Shown here piece after piece: positions 26,262 to 35,661 of a stretch of DNA of 35,661 nucleotides. A model generated the notes under the pieces. That model searched no databases, was not told the origin of the DNA, and saw only the letters and a program-made list of their open reading frames with translations. The first letter of the stretch is position 1, and every line of letters starts with the position of its first letter. This DNA comes from Candidatus Uhrbacteria bacterium (GTDB lineage: Bacteria; Patescibacteriota; Patescibacteriia; UBA9934), in assembly GCA_943359325.1 (NCBI GenBank), contig CALRHD010000001.1:70240-105900 (forward strand), given 5' to 3'. Made by a program: the position numbers and the translations under genes.

Positions 26262-28025
26262 ATGCACATGGGAAAGTTTGCACGTCCCGTCCTCTTTGTC
26301 GCGGTAATGTTTTCGGTGTTATTTTTGCCGTACATTGTGTTTGCCGATACCGCGAGCGATGTTGCGACAACAGCCGGATATAGCACAACGCAAAGTTTGC
26401 TCGGAACCATTGGCACGATTATTTCTGTCGTGCTTGGTTTGCTTGGTGTCATTTTTCTCATCCTGCTCATTTATTCAGGCTGGGTGTGGATGACCGCAGG
26501 CGGTGAAGAAGAAAAAATCAACAAAGCAAAACGCATTCTCATTAACGCCGTTGTCGGACTCGTCATCACGCTTTCGGCCTATGCCATTGCGTCGTTTCTT
26601 TTGAACGCTATTGGTGACGCAACAACAAATTCTGGCGGCAGCACGAATGGGAGCGTCACTACGGAAGCGCTTTCTGGTTCGCTCGGCAGTGGTTCTATTC
26701 AGGACCATTACCCATCTCGGAACGCAACAGGCATCGCCAGAAATACGCGGATCATGGTGACGTTCAAACGTGCAATGGACCCCGCCTCGTTTATTGAAGG
26801 CTATAACGCCGACAACACGGCGACGACAATCAACGCAAGCAATGTTGCAATTTATCCCACCGCGGAAGGGGAGGGCGCAGCGATCACGGCAGCAGACGTA
26901 TACTTCACCGAAGATATGAAGACGGTGGTGTTCGACCCGACAGACTATCTTGGTTCCGCAGATGCTGATACGTCATACACTGTTTCGTTGGATACCGACA
27001 TTGCGTACGCAAACGGTGACGACGCATTTACCGGTTCATATTCGGGTGGCTACGAATGGTCGTTTGAAGTGAGTACCGTCGTCGACCTCGACCCTCCAAC
27101 AGTGACGGGCATTGCGCCGTCAGCGTCAGGAACATACGACCGCAACATCACGGTCGAGCTCACATTTAATGAAGCGATCGATCCAACGTCGGCGACAGGC
27201 ACGCGTACGGCAACAAGCGGCTTTCAAAACATTCAGACAGTTGGCGATGCAGGAACGGCCGAAGCAGGTACATACGAAATAAGCAACAGCTACCGCACGG
27301 TGACGTTCACAACGGCAAACGCGTGCGGCACGAATTCGTGCGGTGAAACGATTTATTGTTTACCAGGACTGCAAACGATTACCGTTACCGCGTACGCCGC
27401 AACAACAACGAACAGCCCGCCACAAGCCGATAGTTTCCCATACGACGGTATTACCGACACCGCGGCGAACAGCATGGACGGCAACGACGACGGCACTGCG
27501 GGCGACGACTACACGTGGACGTTCTCGACAACCGACGACATCAATTTGACGGGCCCGACCATTGAGTCGATTAGCCCAAATATTTTAGAAGAAGGTGTCG
27601 CACTCGATCAAAGCGTTGTCGTAACGTTCGACAGCGTGATGAAAACTTCTTCGCTCACGAATGCGAACATCACAATGGAGAATGACGAAACGTCGACGAA
27701 TACGAGTCACGAAATGTGGTACACGGTCGGCAATGTAAATTTGCAAGCAGACGGCACCACGGTTACGTCGCCGTCGCAAACTGCTGCGCAAACCGAAGCG
27801 ACGATTTCGCACGGCGTGTTCCTCGAATCCATCGATGGCCTCACCTATTTGTATGGTGTTGCGGTCGGGCAGGGAGTGCGGAACGAATACCAAAATTGCT
27901 ACAGCCCTGCGGAAGGGCCGACGGTTTCTGGTGGCACGTGCGCGGTGGGTGACACGTCGCCGTCGTGCTGTAACGGCGATCCAAGCGCAGCAGCATGTGA
28001 CTTCTTTAGTCCGACAAACGAATAA
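26262..28025 (+). CDS. Surface protein with pilin-like (TrbC/VirB2-like) N-terminus and Ig-like (Big_5-like) ectodomain
   Basis: Signal peptide MHMGKFARPVLFVAVMFSVLFLPYIVFA, two TM helices around YSGWVWMTAGGEEEKINKAKRILINAVVGL, then repeats such as YPSRNATGIARNTRIMVTFKRAMDPASF and PTVTGIAPSASGTYDRNITVELTFNEAIDP. Confidence 0.85.
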   Translation: MHMGKFARPVLFVAVMFSVLFLPYIVFADTASDVATTAGYSTTQSLLGTIGTIISVVLGLLGVIFLILLIYSGWVWMTAGGEEEKINKAKRILINAVVGLVITLSAYAIASFLLNAIGDATTNSGGSTNGSVTTEALSGSLGSGSIQDHYPSRNATGIARNTRIMVTFKRAMDPASFIEGYNADNTATTINASNVAIYPTAEGEGAAITAADVYFTEDMKTVVFDPTDYLGSADADTSYTVSLDTDIAYANGDDAFTGSYSGGYEWSFEVSTVVDLDPPTVTGIAPSASGTYDRNITVELTFNEAIDPTSATGTRTATSGFQNIQTVGDAGTAEAGTYEISNSYRTVTFTTANACGTNSCGETIYCLPGLQTITVTAYAATTTNSPPQADSFPYDGITDTAANSMDGNDDGTAGDDYTWTFSTTDDINLTGPTIESISPNILEEGVALDQSVVVTFDSVMKTSSLTNANITMENDETSTNTSHEMWYTVGNVNLQADGTTVTSPSQTAAQTEATISHGVFLESIDGLTYLYGVAVGQGVRNEYQNCYSPAEGPTVSGGTCAVGDTSPSCCNGDPSAAACDFFSPTNE

Positions 28026-28027
28026 TT

Positions 28028-31000
28028 GTGTTTCAACTTCGCCTAAAACGCTTCGCCCCGTACTTCCTTGCACTTCTTGTGGTTGGCGTGTTTGCGTTTG
28101 TTGTACCACATAGTGCGTTCGCACAAGCAACGACCGACGCACTCACAAGTGTTGGTGACGCAACAGGGCTTGGCGGTGACGACCCTCGCGTGATTGTTGC
28201 GAGAATTATCCGCACGGGCATTACGCTGCTTGGCGTGCTTGCGGTACTTATCGTGCTGTACGGCGGATTTGTTTGGATGACGGCGGGTGGCAACGAAGAA
28301 AAAATCGAAAAAGCAAAAAAAATTCTCATTCGTGGGAGCATCGGACTCGCGATTATTCTGATGTCGTGGGCGATCACGACGTTTGTCATCACTGCACTTT
28401 TGAGTGCGACGCAGGACGGCGGCGGTGGAGGGTCGAATTCGAGTGGCAACGGCGGAAGTTTGGGCGGCGGTTCAACGTCGAGTTTTATCGTTACGGACTT
28501 TTCACCTGATGCAGCGGTTGCCATTCGGAACATTCAACTTCGTGTCACATTCAGTAAAAATTTGGACGCAACAACAGCGGGAAACGGCGTCACGGTAACG
28601 AACGGAGCAACGGGCGCGCAAGTTGATGGCGTTGTTTCCGCGTCAGGTAATCACCTCACATTTGTGCCGAGTGCAGCATGCCCTACGCCGAACGAAGACC
28701 GTTTCTGTTTTGATGCTGACACTGCGTTTACGGTTTCCGTGTCGGGTGACATTCGAAGTAGTACAGGCACAAAGCTCGTGTGTTCAGGCGATCGCTGTAC
28801 GTCGTCATTTACAAGCGGCAATCTTGTTGACACGGAAAATCCTGTTGCAATACTTTCGAACCCTGAAGATGGCGACGGTGTACCCACTGACTCGTTGCAA
28901 GCAGTGCAGGCAACGGCAACTGATGACAGTGAAGTATCGAGCGGAGAATTTTTGCTCGACACAACGGCATTCGATAGCGTTGGCGCAGCAGGCGATGATC
29001 TCGGTAACGTCATTCTCGAAACGGCACTCGACACGGGTGACATGCAAAACGGCAGCACGTATCGGTTGTCGGTTATCGTCACGGACATTGCCGGCAACAC
29101 CGATACCGATTCTATACAAATTGATGGTCGACCAGCGTGGTGTTTTAATGGTGCGCTCGACACTGACCGCGGCGAAACAGGCATTGACTGCGGCGGCGAC
29201 ACGGCGAGCAACGACTATTGCGGTGCATGCGATGGCAGTAGCTGCACCAGCGACGCCGAATGTTCAAGCGGCAGCTGTGTGGACGGCGTGTGCGCAACAC
29301 TTCCCGAAATTACGAGCGTGTCTCCCGATAACGGTGCGGTGGGTTCGTATGTGACCATTGCGGGAACGGGTTTTGGTAGTCTCGACGGGACGGTTGCGTT
29401 TACTGCGGCAGATGGCGGAACAGTCGAAGCAGATATCCCGTCGTGTAGCAGTGGCTGGTCGTCAACAGAAATAGTTGTCGAAGTGCCGACAGGTGCAGCG
29501 GACGGCCCGATTACGTTGACGACATCCTCCGATCGCGTCGAGACAACCGACGACGATAACGGTGCGGTGCTCGCTGACTTTGATGTGAACGATGTCGTGC
29601 GGCCAAAACTATGCAGCCTTTCGCCGAACGACGGTGCATCGACTGACGCCGTGACGCTTGCAGGATTGGATTTTGGCGATACGCAAAATAGTTCTACCGT
29701 ACTATTTGGAACGACGGCAGCAGGAACATACACGTCGTGGGCCGACACCAGCGTTTCGGCAACGGTGCCATCGCTTTCGGACGATGACTATAGTGTGACG
29801 GTGATGGTCGATGGTGTTGCGAGCAACGCAGTCACGTTTACTGTGCTCGCAGATAGTCAGGACGCGCCAACAATAAGTGGCGTTGATCCCGAGAGCGGTG
29901 CGATTGGCGATTACATCACTATCGCAGGCGATAATTTCGGTGCGTTAACTGGCACGGTGTGGTTCGAAAGTGCAGAGTCGGGATTGCTTGCACTTGGCAG
30001 CATGGATTTCCCCGCGGCATGCGATGGTGACACATGGAGCAACGACGAAATCACCGTGATTGTTCCCGACGTATTTCAGAATGCAGAGAGTGTCACCGCG
30101 GGTTCATACACGTTGTACATAGAGGATCAAAACGGCACGCAATCGAATGCGATCGACTTTACGGTGACGGACGGCGCTCCCGATCCAGGAATTTGTTCGT
30201 TGACTCCCGAAAGTGGTGCGGCGGGTGACACTGTTGTCATCGCAGGCGAACGATTGGGGAGCACAGCAGGAGCGGTGACATTTTATAGTGGCGTTGCAGG
30301 CACGGTTACAGACAGCGATTGGTCAAGTACGGAGATTACGGTGCTCGTTCCTCTAGGAACAGCAACAGGACCGGTTGCTATTACATCGTCGGCGGGTGCA
30401 GAAAGTAACACGCTCAATTTTAGCGTCGGCACGTCGTCGACGTCGTCAAGCGAAAACGTCACGGCTGCGGCGTACGGATGGTATTTCTCGAGCGGGAGTA
30501 TTCCTGAAACGCCTGAACTCATTGTTGACTGTTCCGACACGGTGGTGAGTGCGGTACCGAACGAACGTTTTACGGCTGAAGTGTGTACGAATGCGGTGGT
30601 GTACGGAGAATTTTCAACATTGATGAACGAAGGATCAGTGGGCGACGCAGTGCGTGTGGAGGAATGTACGGCAGGCGGCGACCAGCCGTGCGACACAATA
30701 GTGGACGTTGCAGGTGCGGCGACTGTTGCGTCATCGGCCGTCATGACATATTTCACTTGGGTACCGACGGCAACAACGTTCACTACTGATACGGAATACC
30801 GTGTGACTGTTTCGACTGCGGCCAGTTCGGCGAGCGGTGTGGCGATGGCGGCTGATGTGTCGTGGAATTTTACGACCGCTACAACGGAAACAACATGCCG
30901 CGTGAGTGCGGTGCATGTCTCGCCGTCGGCGTCGACGATTGCGGAGTTGAACGGCATGGACGCATTTCATGCGTTGCCGATTTCTGGATGCGTGGTGACA

Positions 31001-34000
31001 AATGCGTCGTCGTACACATGGGACTGGACCGTGAACAATAGTTTTGCCGACTTTGTTGCATCGAGCAGCGGAACATGCGACGCAGGCACGACGTCGTGTG
31101 CGACGGTCGAAGCATTGGCAGAAGGTGTCACGCCCGTTACGGCCGAAGAAACAGATAGCAATATTGACGGCTCGTCGACGCTGACGATCGCATTTACCGA
31201 TCCGTACGTCGAAAGTTTCGAACCGAACTGTGACGCTGCATGCTCAAACGCAGCGATTGCGGCGACGTTCAACATTGGCATGGACGCCGCAACAATAGAA
31301 GCACCCGGTGCGGTGACGCTCTACACATGTGCAAACGAATTGTGTGCGAACCTCACCGAATATCCGTCGTACACCGTTGCGTGCGCCTCAACGACGGAAG
31401 ATGCAACGCGTTGCGACAAAGCGGTGATTACGATTGGGAGCGACTTGGTTGCGGACACGTACTATCGTGTCATTGTCTCAGGTGACGTCGAAAGTGCGAG
31501 TGGCGTTCCGTTGACGCGCACAAACTACAACGGCGATTATTCGTGGACGTACAAAGTGAAGGATGGTGTTGTGGTGTGTTCGACCGATCGCGTGTCGCTC
31601 ACTCCTGCCGCAGCAACAGCAAGTGTCATTGGTCAACGGCAAACATTTACTGCTGTTGCGTACGGTCCACAAGATTCGTGTTCCGTGGCAGGACAGGAGC
31701 TCACTGCTGCAGATTTTAACTGGAGTTGGACGAACCCGATTGCCGACGACGGTGCGGACGCCGCGATTGCGGTTGCAGAATGGTGGAGCACGGCAACGGT
31801 CGATACGGATGTGTCAGGCATTGCAGCAGGTTGTACTGCATCGTGTATTGCAGGAGGCAGCAATGCGTACGAAGCGATTTGTGGCGACACGAAGCGGGGC
31901 ACAGGCGAAGAGTGCGAAGACGGTAACACCGTGAATGGCGACGGCTGTTCGTCGTTGTGTTTGCGGGAAGGCGGCGACATCGTCGGCGTGTGCGGTAATG
32001 GAACGCTCGAACAGAACAGTAGCAGTGCAGGTGAAGATTGCGATGACAGCAACACCCACAGTGGCGACGGGTGCTCGGCGACATGTTTGAACGAAGGCGC
32101 AACGCAAGCGAACACGACATGCGGAAACAACGATATTGGCTACGAGGCAACGCTTGGCGGTGAGGATTGCGACGACGGCAATGTGCAACGCGGCGATGGC
32201 TGTGACGCGCAATGTTTGAATGAAGGTACGCCAACATTGTCGAGTTTGGGCGGTGCGTTGTGCGGAAATAGCGTTGTTGACGCGCCATACGAAAATTGCG
32301 ATACCGCACTTTCTCTGCAGGGTTGTTCGTCGACGTGTCTACTTGAAGGTGCTTCCGCGCTCTACAGCACGCCGTCAACATGCGGCGATACTATTATAGG
32401 AACGGGCGAGGAATGCGACGTGGGCGATGTTCTGGATGACGATGGATGTTCTTCCGACTGTTTGCTCGAAGGATCGTCGACAAGTTTTGGTGTGCCGTCA
32501 TTCTGTGGTGACGGAACGGTCGGTGTCGGCGAACTGGCAACATGCGAAGCGTCCGGCGGCGACACAAATGTTGATGCACTGCAACTTGCATTTATTGGCG
32601 ATGATGCTGCGCAAGAAGTGAGCACAACGACGCATGAAGCGAACGCAACTATTGTCGTTACCGAGCCTGCGTCGGGCGTTGGTACCACGGGCACATTTAC
32701 ACTTTCGTGTACCGCCGCAAGCGACGAAGACTGCCCGAACAGCACGACGTATGGTGTCGGTACCGCAAATTGCTGCATGGAACGGCCGACGGTAACGCTA
32801 TACCCGAACGGGAGCGACGTGTGCCGCAACGCCATGATGTACGGCGTGTTTACGCAGGAAATGAACACTGCGTCATTTATGACAACGGCGTCAGATGGCT
32901 CGACGACGCCACGCATGTATGCTGCGCTCGACCTTTCGACGACCGCCGATGGCGTGTGCCCGAGCGACCACACTTCGCTTGTTATGGCGCCGGCTGGCAG
33001 CTGGGCGGCACGTGCGTGGTTTGCCGTTCGCCGATTTGTCGCAGGAGCAACGGCACAAGCCGACACAGGTGATTGCGTTGCGCCGATCGACAGTTTCTCT
33101 CAAACCGCGAATGCCAGTGGAACGTATACGGTTCGTATGCGCTACACTGCGGCACTTGTTGCAAATGCAAATTACACGCTGCACCTCGACGTTGACGCCG
33201 ACAACACCGACGGCGTTGCTGCAGGTGTGACGTCGCTTGACGGTGTTGCGCTCTACAACGCGAGCGGCAAAGAAGAGTCGACGTTTACGACGGGCAGCGA
33301 CATCTGCACGCTCGATGTGTTGCAAGTCGAAGATACGGACGACAGTGCAAATTATTTCTCGGCGACAGGTGAAGATCACATTTTTACCACCACTGCATTG
33401 TCGTACGCAACAGGTGAGCCGCAAGAAATAAGTCCTGTTGCCGGCGTGTATGACTGGACCATTTCGTCGTGGTCAGAAGACACTGATGCTGAAATTTTTA
33501 TTGCTGCCGTCGATGCGACAGATGCGACGAACGCGACCGTGACTGCCGCAGGAGAAAACGGCAGTGGCAATATTCTTGCAACTGCGACGGTAACCGCCGA
33601 CGTTATTGGTAGCACAACGGGCGATACAGTTGTGGGAAGCGCCGACGCAACCGCAAATTTGTGTGTCAATCCATGGCCAGCAATTGCCGCGTTCCCGTGG
33701 GAAGACGCCACAATGGGCATCGCACTGCACTATTGCCGTGACGCAGGCGACGAAACAGTTACGACCGACGACTACCCCGTGGTGACGGCGGTGCAAGCGG
33801 CGCGCCGTCCAATTTCTGGCGACACCGTCATAAAAGAATATTTGTTTGAAGTCGCAGGCAGCACCGACGCGATTGGTTTGCGCGTTGTAAGCAACGAACA
33901 CTATTTGAGCCCTACGGCGTGGTATGCAGCGCAAGGGTTTACAGGAACGCCTGCAGCAACAACAGTGGATGGTTTTGAGGCGATAACAGACGGCCGCACG

Positions 34001-35661
34001 ACGTATGTTTCCGCACCGAACGCCGAGGCAGACATTTATTCGAACATCTACGTGTTGTCCTACAACGAAGGGGCGAGCGACGAGACGATAGAAATTTATA
34101 ACCAAATGGTGGCGGACATGGCGCTTACGACATCGCTAGACGACACTGCGCTTTGTTATACGTCGAGCGGTGCACTTGCAACCAGCACGACGACGGGAGA
34201 AGTTGTCGCATGTACGTCCGACAACGACTGTAACACGTCGACGGCCGAATATTGTGGCGATCTAAAAGCAAAAGTACAGCGTGACACAAAACGTCTCGCT
34301 GATTTGACGACGATCTCGGCGGCGATTACGACGTACGGCGACGAGAACGGAATGTGCAGTGCAACCGTGAGTCAAAGTTGTACGACAGACGCAGATTGTC
34401 CGGGGGTCGAAACGTGCGAAGCCGTGGTGCCCACACTTGGCAGCGGAACATTTGTGCGTTCACTTGGAGCAAGTGCGTGGACGTCGTGGTCGGACTTGCT
34501 CGGGGAGGCAATCGGCCTCGAGGAATCTGTCGCCGATCCGCTCAATACATACATTGGCTGTGGCACAGGAACGCTCGCCGACTACGACGCAGCGACGTGC
34601 GTCAATAGCACCGCAGGAACGTATGTCTGCCCAAGTGACAGTCATGTGTATCATTATCGACCGAGCGGTGCGCAGTCGTATAGCCTTTACGCCGATTTGG
34701 AATACAGTGGGGCGTACTGGGAAAACCCAATCGACGAAGACATTACAGACGGCGTGTCACTCATTGCCTCGAGTGACAACGGGGACAATGCATATTTGAC
34801 CGGTTTCACGATTGACCCATTCTGTGACAGCACAGTGTACGGCGGCACAGGGACGTGCGGCGACGGTATTGTGAACACCGATGCGGATGGCACGGTGGAG
34901 GAGTGTGAAATCGGCGAAGCGGGCGGTACGGCAAGCGCATGCGACAGCGATGGCAATGGCACGGACGACGGTACGCAGAGTCAAACATGCAACAGCGTTT
35001 GTACAGGTTTTACGTCGAACGCCAGTGCCGCGTGTATTCCTGCGGCGTGCGGGAACGCAGTGATTGATACAGGCGAAACATGCGACGACGGTGACTACAA
35101 TGGGCGTTACGGATACTGCAGTGCTTTGTGCGACTACGTCACGGCGACATTTTGCGGTGACGGTGCGCTTTCGGGGAGCGAAGTGTGCGACTGTGGCGCG
35201 TCTTCGTTGTCGGCGTTACCAACAGATGCTCGACCATACGGCGGCACTCCAGGAACATGCAGCGGTGTGAACGGTGTGTACGACAGTAATGTCAATACGA
35301 CATGTGCATGGGATTGCCAAGGTCCGTCGTCGTATTGTGGTGACGGTACAATAGATAGTGGTGAAGTGTGTGATGGTGGGAGCGACAGTTGGGAAGGCGC
35401 ACTTTGTAATATCAATTCGACTGCAGCAACGTTTGGGGAAGCGTGTACAAGCGACGACGACTGTGAACGGTACAGTTCGCTTTCGGGTGCCGATCCGTTG
35501 TGCGGTGGGGAAGATGGCACAGGGCTTGAAGCATGTCCCGAGGCAACAATTTGTGTGCAGGGCAATACAAGTTTGCATGGCACGGTGTGCGAAACAGACG
35601 ACGACTGCGGAACAGGCGGCGTGTGCTCGGTGGCAATATATCAAACGTACCGAACCCGAAC
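28028..35661 (+). CDS. Giant surface protein (>2,544 codons, open at window end): pilin-like N-terminus, IPT/TIG-like domains, Cys-rich repeats
   Basis: GTG start FQLRLKRFAPYFLALLVVGVFAFVVPHSAFAQ, VWMTAGGNEEKIEKAKKILIRGSIGLAIILMSW. Frame read open to the last full codon. Absent from the ORF track because it has no stop in the window. Confidence 0.88.
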   Translation, partial: MFQLRLKRFAPYFLALLVVGVFAFVVPHSAFAQATTDALTSVGDATGLGGDDPRVIVARIIRTGITLLGVLAVLIVLYGGFVWMTAGGNEEKIEKAKKILIRGSIGLAIILMSWAITTFVITALLSATQDGGGGGSNSSGNGGSLGGGSTSSFIVTDFSPDAAVAIRNIQLRVTFSKNLDATTAGNGVTVTNGATGAQVDGVVSASGNHLTFVPSAACPTPNEDRFCFDADTAFTVSVSGDIRSSTGTKLVCSGDRCTSSFTSGNLVDTENPVAILSNPEDGDGVPTDSLQAVQATATDDSEVSSGEFLLDTTAFDSVGAAGDDLGNVILETALDTGDMQNGSTYRLSVIVTDIAGNTDTDSIQIDGRPAWCFNGALDTDRGETGIDCGGDTASNDYCGACDGSSCTSDAECSSGSCVDGVCATLPEITSVSPDNGAVGSYVTIAGTGFGSLDGTVAFTAADGGTVEADIPSCSSGWSSTEIVVEVPTGAADGPITLTTSSDRVETTDDDNGAVLADFDVNDVVRPKLCSLSPNDGASTDAVTLAGLDFGDTQNSSTVLFGTTAAGTYTSWADTSVSATVPSLSDDDYSVTVMVDGVASNAVTFTVLADSQDAPTISGVDPESGAIGDYITIAGDNFGALTGTVWFESAESGLLALGSMDFPAACDGDTWSNDEITVIVPDVFQNAESVTAGSYTLYIEDQNGTQSNAIDFTVTDGAPDPGICSLTPESGAAGDTVVIAGERLGSTAGAVTFYSGVAGTVTDSDWSSTEITVLVPLGTATGPVAITSSAGAESNTLNFSVGTSSTSSSENVTAAAYGWYFSSGSIPETPELIVDCSDTVVSAVPNERFTAEVCTNAVVYGEFSTLMNEGSVGDAVRVEECTAGGDQPCDTIVDVAGAATVASSAVMTYFTWVPTATTFTTDTEYRVTVSTAASSASGVAMAADVSWNFTTATTETTCRVSAVHVSPSASTIAELNGMDAFHALPISGCVVTNASSYTWDWTVNNSFADFVASSSGTCDAGTTSCATVEALAEGVTPVTAEETDSNIDGSSTLTIAFTDPYVESFEPNCDAACSNAAIAATFNIGMDAATIEAPGAVTLYTCANELCANLTEYPSYTVACASTTEDATRCDKAVITIGSDLVADTYYRVIVSGDVESASGVPLTRTNYNGDYSWTYKVKDGVVVCSTDRVSLTPAAATASVIGQRQTFTAVAYGPQDSCSVAGQELTAADFNWSWTNPIADDGADAAIAVAEWWSTATVDTDVSGIAAGCTASCIAGGSNAYEAICGDTKRGTGEECEDGNTVNGDGCSSLCLREGGDIVGVCGNGTLEQNSSSAGEDCDDSNTHSGDGCSATCLNEGATQANTTCGNNDIGYEATLGGEDCDDGNVQRGDGCDAQCLNEGTPTLSSLGGALCGNSVVDAPYENCDTALSLQGCSSTCLLEGASALYSTPSTCGDTIIGTGEECDVGDVLDDDGCSSDCLLEGSSTSFGVPSFCGDGTVGVGELATCEASGGDTNVDALQLAFIGDDAAQEVSTTTHEANATIVVTEPASGVGTTGTFTLSCTAASDEDCPNSTTYGVGTANCCMERPTVTLYPNGSDVCRNAMMYGVFTQEMNTASFMTTASDGSTTPRMYAALDLSTTADGVCPSDHTSLVMAPAGSWAARAWFAVRRFVAGATAQADTGDCVAPIDSFSQTANASGTYTVRMRYTAALVANANYTLHLDVDADNTDGVAAGVTSLDGVALYNASGKEESTFTTGSDICTLDVLQVEDTDDSANYFSATGEDHIFTTTALSYATGEPQEISPVAGVYDWTISSWSEDTDAEIFIAAVDATDATNATVTAAGENGSGNILATATVTADVIGSTTGDTVVGSADATANLCVNPWPAIAAFPWEDATMGIALHYCRDAGDETVTTDDYPVVTAVQAARRPISGDTVIKEYLFEVAGSTDAIGLRVVSNEHYLSPTAWYAAQGFTGTPAATTVDGFEAITDGRTTYVSAPNAEADIYSNIYVLSYNEGASDETIEIYNQMVADMALTTSLDDTALCYTSSGALATSTTTGEVVACTSDNDCNTSTAEYCGDLKAKVQRDTKRLADLTTISAAITTYGDENGMCSATVSQSCTTDADCPGVETCEAVVPTLGSGTFVRSLGASAWTSWSDLLGEAIGLEESVADPLNTYIGCGTGTLADYDAATCVNSTAGTYVCPSDSHVYHYRPSGAQSYSLYADLEYSGAYWENPIDEDITDGVSLIASSDNGDNAYLTGFTIDPFCDSTVYGGTGTCGDGIVNTDADGTVEECEIGEAGGTASACDSDGNGTDDGTQSQTCNSVCTGFTSNASAACIPAACGNAVIDTGETCDDGDYNGRYGYCSALCDYVTATFCGDGALSGSEVCDCGASSLSALPTDARPYGGTPGTCSGVNGVYDSNVNTTCAWDCQGPSSYCGDGTIDSGEVCDGGSDSWEGALCNINSTAATFGEACTSDDDCERYSSLSGADPLCGGEDGTGLEACPEATICVQGNTSLHGTVCETDDDCGTGGVCSVAIYQTYRTR
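29303..30432 (+). other. Four tandem IPT/TIG-like domains in the giant protein
   Basis: PEITSVSPDNGAVGSYVTIAGTGFG; PKLCSLSPNDGASTDAVTLAGLDFG; PTISGVDPESGAIGDYITIAGDNFG; PGICSLTPESGAAGDTVVIAGERLG. Confidence 0.8.
31880..32560 (+). repeat. Cys-rich (DUF4215 / Myxococcus-type) repeats, cluster 1
   Basis: CGDTKRGTGEECEDGNTVNGDGCSSLCLREG; CGNGTLEQNSSSAGEDCDDSNTHSGDGCSATCLNEG; CGNNDIGYEATLGGEDCDDGNVQRGDGCDAQCLNEG; further copies follow. Confidence 0.85.
34855..35400 (+). repeat. Cys-rich (DUF4215-type) repeats, cluster 2
   Basis: CGDGIVNTDADGTVEECEIG; CGNAVIDTGETCDDGDYNGRYGYCSALCDY; CGDGALSGSEVCDCG; CGDGTIDSGEVCDGGSDSW. Confidence 0.8.

Noticed and set aside
30283-33720. Several long antisense ORFs in the giant gene region
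   Set aside because: By-product of biased codon usage; the + frame from GTG 28028 is open throughout with domain-like repeats.
28028-35661. A second DGR variable repeat in the giant surface protein
   Set aside because: No sequence resembling the TR/IMH block seen there.
1-35661. CRISPR array or rRNA genes
   Set aside because: No regularly spaced direct repeats and no rRNA-like sequence noticed.

Overview
The window looks like a Candidatus Patescibacteria/CPR-type chromosome segment; that placement is inferred from gene content and gene style. Core genes: rsh (cut by the window start), topA, folC, dprA, pth, der, an LCP-family protein, tRNA-Val(CAC), lepB, hisS, rpsU, yqeY and hflX. Accessory genes: a Bro-N-like protein, a HAD hydrolase, a RelB/RelE-type toxin-antitoxin pair, a MazG-like protein, and a 1330-aa protein built of degenerate helical repeats. 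The main discovery is a complete diversity-generating retroelement (DGR) at about 23.15-26.16 kb. It has a target gene with a C-terminal variable repeat (VR), a template repeat (TR), an antisense Avd gene and a DGR-type reverse transcriptase. VR and TR align over 124 bp without gaps and differ at 14 positions, all at TR adenines (14 of 30 A changed, 0 of 94 non-A). Downstream are two tandem surface proteins with pilin-like two-helix N-termini. The second is a giant, longer than 2,544 codons and open at the window end, with IPT/TIG-like and Cys-rich repeats. Other notable signals: a 28-bp interspersed repeat that sits inside folC and pth in the same reading frame (QYQDLTP) and twice between genes; a second repeat-like insertion in folC; and a duplicated tRNA-Val 3' end bounding a structured 149-nt element.
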